Shown here in pieces: positions 29,830 to 38,744 of a stretch of DNA of 64,000 nucleotides. The stretch spans positions 28,086 to 92,085 of the forward strand of contig MKWN01000044.1 in NCBI GenBank assembly GCA_001899775.1, written 5' to 3'. The stretch comes from Thiobacillus sp. 65-29 (lineage in GTDB: Bacteria > Pseudomonadota > Gammaproteobacteria > Burkholderiales > Thiobacillaceae). The first letter of the stretch is position 1; each line of letters starts with the position of its first letter. A program made the position numbers and the translations under genes. Under the pieces are notes generated by a model that saw nothing but the letters and a program-made list of their open reading frames with translations, did not search any database and was not told where the DNA came from.

Positions 29830-30323
29830 AGCGTATCGTCCCGTTCATCGTCGCGGCGAGTCTCAGTTTTGCCGCATGGGCGCACGATGCGTCCGGTGAA
29901 ATCCACCCGCCCGCCCCACCCGATACGCCGCGCGCGGCGGCGCATTCGGAAGATTTCGAACTGGTGGCGGTGCCCGTGGTGGGTGAGCTGCGCCTGTATC
30001 TCGACCGCTACGCCACCAATGCGCCGGTGAGTGGCGCGCGCGTCGAGGTGGAAAGCGGGGCCTTCCGGGCGACGGCACGGGAGAGCGAAGCCGGCGTCTA
30101 CACGGTGCCGGGCGATGTCTTCACCGCGCCCGGCCGCCATCCCCTCAGCGTCAGCGTCGAAACCGACGACACCGCCGACCTGCTCGCGGCCACCCTCGAC
30201 CTGGGTGGCGCCGCTGCCGCACATCATGGCGGCTTTGCCGTGTGGACGACCTGGAGCGGGGGTGGACTTCTTGCCGGCGTCGCGGCCATGGCGCTGTGGC
30301 GCCGGCGCGGACGCGCGGCATGA
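29826..30323 (+). CDS. Exported protein of unknown function within metal efflux operon, C-terminal TM
   Basis: 'MKRIVPFIVAASLSFAAWAHDASGEIHPP', internal beta-rich region, C-terminal hydrophobic segment with RRRGRAA tail; ATGA overlaps both sides. Confidence 0.75.
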   Translation: MKRIVPFIVAASLSFAAWAHDASGEIHPPAPPDTPRAAAHSEDFELVAVPVVGELRLYLDRYATNAPVSGARVEVESGAFRATARESEAGVYTVPGDVFTAPGRHPLSVSVETDDTADLLAATLDLGGAAAAHHGGFAVWTTWSGGGLLAGVAAMALWRRRGRAA

Positions 30324-31447
30324 ACGGCGCGCTGCGTGCCGCGCTCATTCTTGCCGCGCTGCTGTGTGCCGCGTGGGGCCCGCCGCTTGCCGCGCACGAC
30401 GGTGCGGACCGCGCGGCGCGACCGGGTCACGCTCCCGGCGCTCCGGATGCGCCGCCGCCGCGCCGCCTGCCGGATGGCAGCCTGTTCGTCCCCAAGCCCA
30501 CGCAGCATGCGATCGGTGTGCGTCATGTCATGACGGCGATGCGGGACATGCCGGTGAGCGTGCAACTGAATGGCCGCGTGATCGCCGATCCGGCCAGTGG
30601 CGGGCGTGTGCAGGCACTGCAGGCGGGGCGGATCGTCCCCGCGCCCGGCGGCCTGCCGCTGCCGGGGCAGCGCGTCGCGCGCGGCCAGGTGCTCGCCCTG
30701 CTGCACCCGGCCGCCAGCAGCATCGAGCGCGGCAACCAGCGGGAACGGCTGGCGCAACTGGAGGCGGAACTCGCGATCGCCGAACGCCGCCACGCGCGTT
30801 ATCTGCAACTCGAAGGCGTGATTCCACAAAAGGACATCGACGCCGCACGCGACGAGCGTGACGCCCTGCGCCGGCGACGTGCCGCGGTTGCCGCGAGTCT
30901 GGGTACGGCGGAAACCCTGCGCGCCCCCGTTTCCGGCATCATCGGTGCAACGCATGTGGTGGCGGGACAGGTGGTCGACGCGCGCGAGGTGTTGTTCGAG
31001 ATCGTCGACCCGGCGCGTCTCGCCGTCGAAGCCATCGCCTACGATGCGGCGCTGGCCGGTGCCGTGCGCAGCGCCAGTGCAACCCTGCCCGGCGCAGGAA
31101 CGCTGCCGCTCACGTTTCTGGGTGGCGCGCGCGTGCTGCGCGACCAGGCGCTGCCGCTGCTGTTTCGCATCGGTGTGACGGACGCACCGGTGGCGGTGGG
31201 GCAGCCGCTCGCCGTCATCGTGCAGACGCGCGCCACGCAAAAGGGTGTCGCGCTGCCCGCCGCCGCGCTGGTGAAGAACGGCAGCGGCGGCAGCGCGGTC
31301 TGGGTGCGCGACGGTGCGGAACGCTTCGTGCTGCGCACCGTGGAGGGGCAGGCGCTCGACGCCGCGACCGCCGTCGTCATCGCAGGCCTGCGCGACGGCG
31401 AGCGCGTCGTCACCGTCGGCGCCAGCCTGCTCTCGCAGGTGCGTTGA
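30320..31447 (+). CDS. RND efflux periplasmic adaptor (HlyD/CzcB-like)
   Basis: 'RVQALQAGRIVPAPGGLPLPGQRVARGQVLALL', hairpin domain, 'LRAPVSGIIGATHVVAGQVVDAREVLFEIVDP'. Confidence 0.9.
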   Translation: MNGALRAALILAALLCAAWGPPLAAHDGADRAARPGHAPGAPDAPPPRRLPDGSLFVPKPTQHAIGVRHVMTAMRDMPVSVQLNGRVIADPASGGRVQALQAGRIVPAPGGLPLPGQRVARGQVLALLHPAASSIERGNQRERLAQLEAELAIAERRHARYLQLEGVIPQKDIDAARDERDALRRRRAAVAASLGTAETLRAPVSGIIGATHVVAGQVVDAREVLFEIVDPARLAVEAIAYDAALAGAVRSASATLPGAGTLPLTFLGGARVLRDQALPLLFRIGVTDAPVAVGQPLAVIVQTRATQKGVALPAAALVKNGSGGSAVWVRDGAERFVLRTVEGQALDAATAVVIAGLRDGERVVTVGASLLSQVR

Positions 31448-31451
31448 ACCC

Positions 31452-34400
31452 ATGTTCGCAGCCATCGTCCGCACCAGTTTGCAGCAACGTCTGCTCGTGC
31501 TCGGCGCGGCGCTGGTATTGATGGTGTGGGGCATGCTCACGCTGCGGCAGATGCCGGTCGATGTATTTCCCGATCTCAACAAGCCGACGGTGACGCTGCT
31601 GACCGAGGCGGGCGGCATGGCGCCGGAGGAAGTCGAACAGCTCGTCACCTTTCCCATCGAGACCGCAATGAACGGCATGCCCGGTGTGACCCGGGTGCGC
31701 TCGGTGTCGGGCATCGGCCTGTCCGTGGTCTATGCGGAATTCGACTGGGGCACGGACAACTACCGCAACCGCCAGCAGGTCGCCGAACGGCTCAACCTGG
31801 TGCGCGAGCAGCTGCCGCCCGGCAGCGTGCCGCAACTCGGACCGATTGCCTCCATCATGGGCGAGATCCTGCTCGTCGCCCTGCCCGCCGATCCCGCGCA
31901 GACCAGCCCCATGCAGGTACGCGACTACGCCGACTGGGTGGTGCGGCCACGCCTGCTCACCGTGCCGGGTGTGGCGCAGGTCGTCGCCATCGGCGGCGAG
32001 GTGCGCCAGTATCGCGTCGAGCCCGATCCGGTGCGCATGCAGGCACTGGGCATTTCGCTCGCCCGGCTGGAGGAGGCGTTGCGCGATTTCGGTGGCAACA
32101 GCAGCGGTGGCGTGCTCGAAGCGCAGGGACGCGAATACCTGGTCCGCCATATCGGGCGCACCCAGCGCGTCGAGGATCTGCAGAACCTCGTCCTCGCACT
32201 CCGGGGCGGCCAGCCCCAGGTGCTCAAGCAGGTCGCTGATGTGCGGCTCGCCCCCGCCGTCAAGCGCGGCGATGCGGGTTACAACGGCACGCCCGCGGTG
32301 ATCCTGTCGGTGCAGAAACAGCCGGGCGCCGACAGCGTCGCGCTCACCCGCGCAATCGAGAACGCACTCGCCGGCCTCGCGGCATCCCGGCCGGCCGGGA
32401 TCGAGGCGCCACGCTTCCTGTTTCGCCAGGCGGATTTCATCGAGCGCGCGGTTGGCAACGTCGAGGACGCGCTGCGCGACGCCGCCGTGCTCGTCGCCGT
32501 GGTGCTGTTCCTGTTTCTTCTGAATGTGCGCAGTACCGTCATCGCCCTTGCCGCAATCCCGGTTTCGCTGCTCGCCACGGTGCTGGTGTTCGACTATTTC
32601 GGTCTGTCCATCAACACCATGACGCTCGGCGGCCTCGCCATCGCCATCGGCGAACTGGTCGACGATGCCGTGGTCGGCGTCGAAAACGTCATGCGTCGCT
32701 TGCAGCTCAACCGTGCTGCCGCGGTGCCCCACTCCGCGCTGGAGGTGATCGCGCGCGCCACCCTCGAAGTACGCTCCGCCATCCTGTACGCCACGCTCAT
32801 CGTCGTCCTGGTGTTCGTGCCACTGTTCGCCCTGCCCGGCGTCGAAGGCCGCCTGTTCACCCCGCTGGGCATCGCCTACATCGTTTCGATCCTCGCCAGC
32901 ATGCTGGTCGCCGTCACGCTGACTCCGGTCCTCGCCTACCTCCTTCTGGCCAATGACCGCCTTCCGTCTCCCGCTCCCCGTCCTCTGCCCTCTGCCCCCC
33001 TCGTCTCCTGGCTCAAGCGTGTCGACACCCCTGTGCTCGACTGGTCCTTCGCGCATGCGCGCGCGCTGCTCGTAGCGGCTGTTGCGCTGGTGACGCTGGC
33101 GGCAGCCAGTGTCGCCTTCCTGCCGCGCAGCTTTCTGCCCGCGTTCAACGAAGGCACGCTCACCATCAACGTACTGCTCGAACCGGGTACGGCGCTGGCG
33201 GAGTCGAACCGCATCGGCGCGCTGGCCGAGAAGCTCATCGCCCAGGTGCCGGAAGTGACGCAGACCGGCCGGCGCAGCGGGCGCGCCGAGCTGGACGACC
33301 ACGCCGAGGGCACGCACTACACCGAAATCGACGTCGACCTGCGGCCATCCGGGCGCAGCCGCGATGCGGTTATCGCCGACCTGCGCGCGCGCCTTGGCGT
33401 GCTGCCGGCAACGATCAACATCGGTCAGCCCATCTCGCACCGGCTCGACCATCTGCTTTCCGGCGTGCGCGCGCAGATCGCACTCAAGATCTATGGCGAC
33501 GATCTCGACACCCTGCGTGGGCTGGCCGATGGCCTGCGCGCACGTCTGGCCAACGTCGCCGGCGTCACCGACCTGCAGATCGAGAAACAGGTACGCGTGC
33601 CGCAGGTGAAGGTGCACGTGGATTACGCCGCCGCGACGCGTTACGGTATTACGCCCGGCGAGTTGCTGCGCGTACTCGAGCGTCTGGTGGGCGGCGCCCA
33701 CGTCACCCAGATCGTCGACGGCAGCCGCCGCTACGATCTCGTCGTGCGCCTGCCCGATAGCGGGCGTGGCGTGCACGCGCTGCGGGATCTGCTGATCGAG
33801 ACACCCGCCGGCCATGTGCCGCTGGCGCGCCTGGCGCACGTCGAGGACGGCGAAGGTCCCAACCAGATCGGTCGCGAGAACGCGCGCCGCCGCATCGTCG
33901 TGTCCGCCAACGCAAGCGGGCGCAATCTGTCGGAGGTGATCGCCGACATCCGCGCCGCGCTGGCGGCACAGCCCATGCCGGAAGGCTATTTCACCGCCCT
34001 CGAAGGCCAGTTCCAGGCGCAGGAAGCGGCGGTTCGGCGCATCGCGCTGCTCGCCGCCGCGTCGCTCGCGATGGTTTTTCTCGTCCTCTACGGCCGTTAC
34101 CGTTCCACCGTGCTCGCCCTCATCGTCATGGGCAACATCCCGCTCGCCCTCGTCGGCAGTGTCGCTGCGCTATGGATCGCCGGCCAGCCGCTGTCGGTCG
34201 CCACCCTCGTCGGCTTCATCACCCTCACCGGCATCGCCACGCGCAACGGCATTCTCAAGATCAGCCACTACATCAACCTGTGCGCATTCGAGGGCGAAAC
34301 CTTCGGCAAGCCGATGATCGTGCGCGGCTCGCTCGAACGGCTCACGCCCGTGTTGATGACCGCGCTCGTCACGGCCATCGCCCTCGTTCCGCTTATGCTG

Positions 34401-34571
34401 TCCGCCGACGCCCCCGGCAAGGAGATTCTCTATCCCGTCGCCATTGTCATCTTCGGCGGGCTCATCAGCGCCACCCTGCTTGACACCGTACTCACCCCTG
34501 CGCTGTTCTGGCTGTTCGGCGAAAAGCCGCTGGCCCGCCTGCTGCAGGACAAGAGCGGTGAAAGTTTCTGA
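31452..34571 (+). CDS. Heavy-metal RND efflux pump inner-membrane subunit (CusA/CzcA-like)
   Basis: 'LRQMPVDVFPDLNKPTVTLLTEAGGMAPEEVEQLVTFPIETAMNGMPGVTRVRSVS', TM4 'IGELVDDAVVGVENVMRR'; ATG at 31452. Confidence 0.93.
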   Translation: MFAAIVRTSLQQRLLVLGAALVLMVWGMLTLRQMPVDVFPDLNKPTVTLLTEAGGMAPEEVEQLVTFPIETAMNGMPGVTRVRSVSGIGLSVVYAEFDWGTDNYRNRQQVAERLNLVREQLPPGSVPQLGPIASIMGEILLVALPADPAQTSPMQVRDYADWVVRPRLLTVPGVAQVVAIGGEVRQYRVEPDPVRMQALGISLARLEEALRDFGGNSSGGVLEAQGREYLVRHIGRTQRVEDLQNLVLALRGGQPQVLKQVADVRLAPAVKRGDAGYNGTPAVILSVQKQPGADSVALTRAIENALAGLAASRPAGIEAPRFLFRQADFIERAVGNVEDALRDAAVLVAVVLFLFLLNVRSTVIALAAIPVSLLATVLVFDYFGLSINTMTLGGLAIAIGELVDDAVVGVENVMRRLQLNRAAAVPHSALEVIARATLEVRSAILYATLIVVLVFVPLFALPGVEGRLFTPLGIAYIVSILASMLVAVTLTPVLAYLLLANDRLPSPAPRPLPSAPLVSWLKRVDTPVLDWSFAHARALLVAAVALVTLAAASVAFLPRSFLPAFNEGTLTINVLLEPGTALAESNRIGALAEKLIAQVPEVTQTGRRSGRAELDDHAEGTHYTEIDVDLRPSGRSRDAVIADLRARLGVLPATINIGQPISHRLDHLLSGVRAQIALKIYGDDLDTLRGLADGLRARLANVAGVTDLQIEKQVRVPQVKVHVDYAAATRYGITPGELLRVLERLVGGAHVTQIVDGSRRYDLVVRLPDSGRGVHALRDLLIETPAGHVPLARLAHVEDGEGPNQIGRENARRRIVVSANASGRNLSEVIADIRAALAAQPMPEGYFTALEGQFQAQEAAVRRIALLAAASLAMVFLVLYGRYRSTVLALIVMGNIPLALVGSVAALWIAGQPLSVATLVGFITLTGIATRNGILKISHYINLCAFEGETFGKPMIVRGSLERLTPVLMTALVTAIALVPLMLSADAPGKEILYPVAIVIFGGLISATLLDTVLTPALFWLFGEKPLARLLQDKSGESF

Positions 34572-34596
34572 CCCGCCCCAGCGAAAGGAGCAAACC

Positions 34597-34974
34597 ATGT
34601 CCCGCCTCAGCCGCACCCTCCCGCTCGTGCTCATCCTCGCCGCCGGCCCGCTGCACGCGCACCAGGACCATCTCGTACCGCAATACGGCGGCGTCACCGC
34701 CGAGGCCGGTTACTTCCAGGTCGAAGCCGTCAGCCAGGGCACGCGCATCACCCTGCATCTCACCCAGCACGGCGTACCCATCGCCGCCAAGGGCGCACAC
34801 GGCAAACTCATCCTCTTGTCCGGCAACGGGAAGAGCGAAGCACCCTTGGCCGTCGCCGGCCCGCACAGTCTCGTCGCGCAGTTCCCCGCAGCACCGGCGT
34901 CGGGCGCGAAAGCCGTCGCCACCATCGATATTCCCGGTACGGGTGCGGGCAACGTACGCTTCGTGTTGAAGTAG
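34597..34974 (+). CDS. Small secreted protein of unknown function at end of metal efflux operon
   Basis: Signal peptide 'LILAAGPLHAHQDHLVPQYGGVTAEAGYFQVEAV'; plausible RBS (gaaaggag) upstream. Confidence 0.75.
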   Translation: MSRLSRTLPLVLILAAGPLHAHQDHLVPQYGGVTAEAGYFQVEAVSQGTRITLHLTQHGVPIAAKGAHGKLILLSGNGKSEAPLAVAGPHSLVAQFPAAPASGAKAVATIDIPGTGAGNVRFVLK

Positions 34975-35084
34975 GGCCGCCGTATCCATGCCTGCGGGAA
35001 GCCCGGTTGGCGCACCGATTCGACATCCCGGTCACCCTCGACTAGAGTGGTTGATTCGAGTCACGTCTGCAGGAGGGTACGTTC

Positions 35085-36527
35085 ATGGATCAGAAGAAAC
35101 TCACCACCACCGCCGGCTGCCCGGTCGTCGACAACCAGAACGTGATGACCGCCGGCGCGCGCGGACCGCAGTTGCTGCAGGACGTCTGGTTCCTCGAGAA
35201 GCTCGCCCACTTCGACCGCGAAGTCATTCCCGAGCGCCGTATGCACGCCAAGGGTTCCGGTGCCTATGGCACCTTCACCGTCACCCACGACATCACCCGT
35301 TACACCCGCGCCAGGCTCTTTTCCGCGATCGGCAAGCAGACCGACCTGTTTGTGCGTTTTTCCACCGTCGCCGGCGAGCGCGGCGCGGCCGATGCCGAAC
35401 GCGACATCCGCGGCTTCGCCATCAAGTTCTACACCGAGGAAGGCAACTGGGATCTGGCCGGCAACAACACGCCCGTATTCTTCCTGCGCGATCCGCTGAA
35501 GTTCCCCGACCTGAACCATGCTGTCAAGCGCGACCCGCGCACCAACCTGCGCAGCGCACGCAACAACTGGGATTTCTGGACCCTGCTGCCGGAAGCCCTG
35601 CACCAGGTCACCGTCGTCATGTCCGACCGCGGCATTCCGGCGAGCTACCGCCACATGCACGGCTTCGGCTCGCACACCTTCAGCTTCATCAACGCGCAGA
35701 ACGAGCGCTTCTGGGTCAAGTTCCACTTCAAGACCCAACAGGGCATCAGAAACTGGACCGACGCGGAAGCCGAAGCCGCCATCGGCAAGTGCCGCGAAAC
35801 CCACCAGCGCGATCTGTACGAAGCGATCGAGCGCGGCGATTTCCCGAAGTGGACGCTGTACGTGCAGGTCATGCCCGAGCTCGACGCCGGGAAGGTGCCC
35901 TACCATCCCTTCGACCTCACCAAGATCTGGCCGCACAAGGATTATCCGCTCATTGAAGTCGGCGTGCTGGAACTGAACCGCAATCCGGCCAACTACTTCG
36001 CCGAAGTCGAGCAGGCCGCCTTCAACCCCGCCAACGTCGTGCCGGGCATCGGCTTCTCGCCCGACAAGATGCTGCAGGGGCGGCTGTTTTCCTATGGCGA
36101 CGCGCAGCGCTACCGGCTCGGCGTCAACCACGGCCTGATCCCCGTCAACGCCCCACGCTGCCCGGTGCACAGCTACCACCGCGACGGCGCCATGCGCGTC
36201 GATGGCAACTTCGACAGCACCCTGGGCTACGAGCCGAACAGCTACCAGGAATGGCAGGAGCAGCCGGACTATCGCGAGCCACCGCTGAAGATCGACGGCG
36301 CCGCCGATCACTGGAACTTCCGCGAGGACGACGACGATTACTACAGTCAGCCGCGCGCCCTGTTCCGCCTGATGACCCCCGCGCAGCAGCAGGTGCTGTT
36401 CGACAACACCGCGCGCGCCATGGGCGATGCACCGGACGAGATCAAGCGCCGCCACATCGCCAATTGCACGAAATGCGACCCGGCCTACGGCGCGGGCGTG
36501 GCCAGGGCGCTGGGGCTGTCCGGTTAA
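35085..36527 (+). CDS. katA: Catalase (monofunctional, heme)
   Basis: '[59 protein letters not shown]...[43 protein letters not shown]'. Confidence 0.97.
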   Translation: MDQKKLTTTAGCPVVDNQNVMTAGARGPQLLQDVWFLEKLAHFDREVIPERRMHAKGSGAYGTFTVTHDITRYTRARLFSAIGKQTDLFVRFSTVAGERGAADAERDIRGFAIKFYTEEGNWDLAGNNTPVFFLRDPLKFPDLNHAVKRDPRTNLRSARNNWDFWTLLPEALHQVTVVMSDRGIPASYRHMHGFGSHTFSFINAQNERFWVKFHFKTQQGIRNWTDAEAEAAIGKCRETHQRDLYEAIERGDFPKWTLYVQVMPELDAGKVPYHPFDLTKIWPHKDYPLIEVGVLELNRNPANYFAEVEQAAFNPANVVPGIGFSPDKMLQGRLFSYGDAQRYRLGVNHGLIPVNAPRCPVHSYHRDGAMRVDGNFDSTLGYEPNSYQEWQEQPDYREPPLKIDGAADHWNFREDDDDYYSQPRALFRLMTPAQQQVLFDNTARAMGDAPDEIKRRHIANCTKCDPAYGAGVARALGLSG

Positions 36528-36804
36528 CATTCATGGCGATTTACCAGCCCAGAGCGTGAAACGACGACTCGCCACGAACGTTTCCCTCCCCCTCCCTCTG
36601 CGGGCGCCACCAAGCGATCGACTGAGCCCGGAGCGGGCAAGGGGGACACAGTCTCGCTGAGCGAGCTTCACGTTAAACGTAGAAACCGCAGTTGGACGCG
36701 CCCGATGGTGCGTGGGATCGCGTGGCTGCCACGAAGCAACGACGCCGCATGACTGCTGAAATGTCCGCCGTCGTTTGCCTTTACCTGGCAGGTGAGTCCG
36801 CGAG

Positions 36805-36870
36805 GCCGACTTCGTCGATCTGTACGCGCACGGCGTAAGCATCGAAGTGGAAGGGAATGACCGCGCTCAT
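36805..36870 (-). pseudogene. Fragment resembling N-terminus of a Bro-N phage antirepressor
   Basis: ATG followed by 'SAVIPFHFDAYAVRVQIDEVG' then loss of homology; resembles Bro-N starts. Confidence 0.45.
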
Positions 36871-36875
36871 ACTCG

Positions 36876-36965
36876 CGCAAGAAGGGGCGCACGTATCACT
36901 ACTACGTGTCCAAGTCGGAAAGCCGCTTCGGTGCTCCGGACAAGAGCTACGAGTGCCTTGCCTCA
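36876..36965 (+). pseudogene. Fragment resembling a serine site-specific recombinase
   Basis: Translation 'RKKGRTYHYYVSKSESRFGAPDKSYECLAS' resembles the zinc-ribbon/linker region of recombinase-family proteins; no flanking ORF. Confidence 0.45.
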
Positions 36966-37625
36966 GGTCTTTTCCTGTTTTGCGTACTCCCGGGCTATCG
37001 CCCCCAGTCCGCCCATGGCGAATTGATACAGGTGGCTCGCAATCGCCTGTGAAGGCATCTGGAAAACCTCTTTCAAAGGTCCGGGGAACGTGCGCCCGCC
37101 AACCAGCAGCATCAGGCAGGGGGTAATCACACTCACCTGACAACGGGTCACGGCCGGATCTTCTGCAGGGATCCCGGTAATGTCGCTGAGCAGTTGTTTG
37201 ACGAGCAGCATCTTTGGCAGCGCTTCATCCTGGAACAGCACCAGCAGATGTGAACTTGGCGCCAGCACCTCCCTGGCAAAGACACGCAACTGCCAGGCTT
37301 GAGGTTCTTGCATGGCCTGCGCGACCAGCTGCTCGATCAGTACACGCAATTTCGACTCGGGTGGCGATTCGCTGCCAACCAATTGCCTCAGGTTGGCCAC
37401 GCCCGGCAGTTGGCCATAGGCCGCTGCCAATACGGCCTGGTACAGGCCGCTGCGGTTGCCAAAGTGGTAATTGATGGAGGCCAGATCCACCTGCGCCCGG
37501 GCGGCGATGTCCTTGTTGGACGTTTCGGCGTAGCCCGTTGCGGCGAACAGCTCGCCTGCGGCCTCCAGTATTCGTGTTTTTGTGGCTTCGCCATCCGAGC
37601 GAAGTCCGCGCGTGGGTTTGCTCAT
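36963..37625 (-). CDS. TetR/AcrR family transcriptional regulator
   Basis: 'GEATKTRILEAAGELFAATGYAETSNKDIAARAQVDLASINYHFGNRSGLYQAV' HTH; start at internal MSKPTRG preferred over 37700. Confidence 0.9.
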   Translation of the reverse strand: MSKPTRGLRSDGEATKTRILEAAGELFAATGYAETSNKDIAARAQVDLASINYHFGNRSGLYQAVLAAAYGQLPGVANLRQLVGSESPPESKLRVLIEQLVAQAMQEPQAWQLRVFAREVLAPSSHLLVLFQDEALPKMLLVKQLLSDITGIPAEDPAVTRCQVSVITPCLMLLVGGRTFPGPLKEVFQMPSQAIASHLYQFAMGGLGAIAREYAKQEKT

Positions 37626-37742
37626 CCCTTGTTTTTCCAGGATAGACAAGGCTTGCATTGTCGGACAATTTAAATCTAAAATCAATTTAATGTCGTGCAT
37701 AAAAGTGCCCCGTTATCTCTTGCGCCTACCTGGACTCTTGCC

Positions 37743-38744
37743 ATGAAGAAGCCTCTGATCGCCATTTTTCTCGTTGCTGTGCTGGCGCTTGGCGCGTGGG
37801 CTGGGTGGCACCAGCGAGCCAAAGGCCACGACGATGCCCTGGTGCTGCACGGCAACGTGGACATCCGCCAAATTGCGCTGGCCTTCGATGGCAGTGGCCG
37901 CGTGGCTGAATTACGGGTGGAGGAAGGCGGCCGCGTGCATGCGGGGGATGTTCTAGCGGTGCTGGACACCCGCACCCTGGCCTTGCAGGCCGAACAGGCA
38001 CAAGCGCAGATTGGCGTTCAGCAGCAAGCCCTGCAACGCTTGCGCAATGGTGCACGGCCGCAGGAAATCGCCCAGGCCAAGAGCCGTGTGACCGCCGCCC
38101 AGTCCGATGCCGCACAGGCTGCGCAGGATCTGCAACGTCTGCAAGGCATCGCCGCCAACACCCAGGGGCGTGGCGTCAGTGCGCAGGATCTGGACCGCGC
38201 CAAAAGCCATCTGCAGGTTGCCGAGGCCAAGCTGACGGATCAACGCGAAGCCTTGCGTCTGACTGAACTGGGACCGCGCGCAGAGGACGTGGCCGGCGCC
38301 GAGGCACAGCTCAAGGCGGCGCAGGCGCAACTGGCCTTGCTGCAGCACCAGATCGCTCAAGGCCAACTCAAGGCACCGGCAGACGCCGTGGTGCGTTCGC
38401 GCCTGCTCGAACCCGGCGACATGGCGACACCGCAGAAACCTGTATTTGCCTTGGCGCTGACCCAGCCCAAGTGGGTACGTGTCTATGTGGGCGAGCCCGA
38501 CCTGGGTCGGGTCAAACCCGGCATGCAGGCACGTGTGACCACGGATGGCGCCCCTGGCCAGTCCATCGCCGGCAAAGTCGGCTACATCTCCTCGGTGGCC
38601 GAGTTCACGCCCAAGTCGGTGCAGACCGAAGAGCTGCGCACCAGCCTGCTCTACGAGCTGCGAGTACGGGTCGATGACCCGGAAGACGTGCTGCGCCTGG
38701 GGCAGCCGGCGACCGTGCACCTGACGGCGGGCGCCGCGCAATGA
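37743..38744 (+). CDS. HlyD family secretion/efflux adaptor (YbhG-like)
   Basis: 'GNVDIRQIALAFDGSGRVAELRVEEGGRVHAGDVLAVLDTRTLALQ', coiled coil, ends ATGA into ABC gene. Confidence 0.92.
   Translation: MKKPLIAIFLVAVLALGAWAGWHQRAKGHDDALVLHGNVDIRQIALAFDGSGRVAELRVEEGGRVHAGDVLAVLDTRTLALQAEQAQAQIGVQQQALQRLRNGARPQEIAQAKSRVTAAQSDAAQAAQDLQRLQGIAANTQGRGVSAQDLDRAKSHLQVAEAKLTDQREALRLTELGPRAEDVAGAEAQLKAAQAQLALLQHQIAQGQLKAPADAVVRSRLLEPGDMATPQKPVFALALTQPKWVRVYVGEPDLGRVKPGMQARVTTDGAPGQSIAGKVGYISSVAEFTPKSVQTEELRTSLLYELRVRVDDPEDVLRLGQPATVHLTAGAAQ

Noticed and set aside
31410-33839. 809-aa minus-strand ORF opposite the RND pump gene
   Set aside because: Antisense shadow of a clear CusA/CzcA-like gene; no domain recognised
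36781-37143. 120-aa minus-strand ORF overlapping the end of the TetR gene
   Set aside because: Only the internal Bro-N-like start has any recognisable content; the rest is a shadow of TetR coding sequence
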